Positions 63,358 through 64,000 of a stretch of 64,000 nucleotides of DNA are shown here, piece by piece. Position numbers and translations under genes: made by a program. Where the stretch lies: NCBI RefSeq assembly GCF_020531905.1, contig NZ_JAJAWG010000001.1, positions 558,001 through 622,000 of the forward strand. Reading direction: 5' to 3'. The stretch comes from Deefgea salmonis. GTDB taxonomy: Bacteria > Pseudomonadota > Gammaproteobacteria > Burkholderiales > Chitinibacteraceae. A model generated the notes under the pieces. That model saw only the letters and a list, made by a program, of their open reading frames with translations. It made no database searches and was not told the DNA's origin. The first letter of the stretch is position 1, and the number at the start of each line of letters is the position of its first letter.

Positions 63358-64000
63358 ATGAATTCAGCGCGGCAACGCATTGCAGTGATTGGCTCCGGCA
63401 TCTCTGGCTTGGCCAGCGCCTACTTTTTAAGTCGCGCCCACGATGTGGTGCTGTTTGAAGCTGGGCAATACCTTGGCGGGCACACCAATACGGTCGACAT
63501 CACAGTCGAAGGCCTAACGCATCCAGTGGATACGGGATTTTTGGTGTTCAACCAAGCGACGTATCCGAATCTAATCGCCTTGTTTGCTGAGCTGGGGGTC
63601 AATACCTACGGCACGGATATGTCATTTGGTGTTTCACTGGATGGCGGTGAGCTGGAATGGGCGGGCACCAACCTTGATACCGTATTTGCACAGCGCCGCC
63701 GACTGCTCTCGCCATCATTTATTGGCATGCTACGCGATATTTTTCGCTTTAACGCCGCTGCCCATGAAAACTTAGCCGCCTGTTTACAAAGTCAAGCCAC
63801 CTTAGGTCAGCTACTTGCCAGTGGCAATTACGGCGAAACCTTTCGCGATGCGTATTTACTGCCGATGGCAGCAGCGATTTGGTCAAGCTCACCCAACGAT
63901 ATTTTAGAATTTCCTGCCTCGACCTTTTTGCGCTTTTGCCTTAATCACGCGCTACTACAAGTAAACGATCGGCCGCAATGGCAAACCGTGCAAGGTGGTG
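63358..64000 (+). CDS. FAD-dependent amine oxidoreductase-like protein (3' end outside window)
   Basis: The first 214 residues are visible and the frame is open to the window end. The FAD-binding motif IAVIGSGISGLASAYFLSR (residues 8-26) is followed by FEAGQYLGGHTNTV, typical of the NAD(P)-binding/amine oxidoreductase group (COG2907), often near cyclopropane fatty-acid synthase and DUF1365 genes. GCAGGG precedes the ATG. The TetR gene is divergent. Substrate unknown. Confidence 0.85.
   Translation, partial: MNSARQRIAVIGSGISGLASAYFLSRAHDVVLFEAGQYLGGHTNTVDITVEGLTHPVDTGFLVFNQATYPNLIALFAELGVNTYGTDMSFGVSLDGGELEWAGTNLDTVFAQRRRLLSPSFIGMLRDIFRFNAAAHENLAACLQSQATLGQLLASGNYGETFRDAYLLPMAAAIWSSSPNDILEFPASTFLRFCLNHALLQVNDRPQWQTVQGG

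Overview
The window looks like a chromosomal segment of a Gram-negative betaproteobacterium. The mix of a GbpA-type chitin-active LPMO, a protein built from ChiA-N-like modules, a TMAO reductase operon and a recJ/rpfE pair suggests the Neisseriales, perhaps a Chitinibacter/Deefgea-like chitin degrader. This placement is inference from gene content; no rRNA or typing gene is present. Base composition is even apart from a few AT-rich stretches. No insertion sequence, CRISPR array or prophage was seen. Both ends cut through genes: serB on the left and an FAD-dependent amine oxidoreductase on the right.

Layout, 1-16.4 kb: serB end; a three-gene bufferin/MNIO cluster (BufA-BufB-BufC, a recently recognised metal-handling RiPP type); a convergent block with a ChiA-N-like repeat protein, recJ and an rpfE-like gene; ynfA; a formaldehyde detoxification operon (frmR-adhC-fghA) behind two equally built FrmR-type operators; a patatin lipoprotein; and a divergent MdtNOP/YtcA-like tripartite efflux system. 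16.4-24.6 kb: the decayed remains of a Fic/type I restriction locus; an MFS pump facing a MerR regulator across a 19-bp-spacer promoter; and a five-gene iron-related operon (imelysin, di-haem oxidoreductase, cupredoxin, second imelysin, DUF1513) behind two Fur boxes.

24.6-41 kb: tRNA-Ser, class I fumarase, a DUF4743 Nudix protein, an EamA exporter, a GGDEF/EAL protein with a degenerate GGDEF motif, an M61 peptidase, cysS, a ClsB/YbhP-like pair, and a torECAD operon for TMAO respiration that includes the small gene torE. 41-55 kb: a small lipoprotein plus GbpA-like LPMO, two MscS-type channels, GFA and SPFH-SHOCT proteins, nudB, sufS-sufE, an orphan amino-acid binding protein, a pqiA1-pqiA2-pqiB-pqiC lipid-transport operon, an Hsp15-like gene, smr and vanZ. 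55-64 kb: an RhlE-like helicase with a repetitive Gly-rich tail, an acetyltransferase, SIMPL and YgfX-like genes with an intragenic terminator-like hairpin, two small conserved proteins, rnr, twin tRNA-Leu(CAG) genes, and a TetR regulator divergent from the oxidoreductase.

The main themes are chitin and surface colonisation, anaerobic respiration of TMAO, iron and probably copper homeostasis, and envelope defence (PqiABC, efflux, mechanosensitive channels). The least ordinary items are the bufferin cluster with an unexplained dyad upstream, the small lipoprotein tied to the LPMO, the one-base offset at the cupredoxin start, the hairpins at early gene junctions (torE/torC, imelysin/DHOR, SIMPL/YgfX), and the Fic/hsdM relic.
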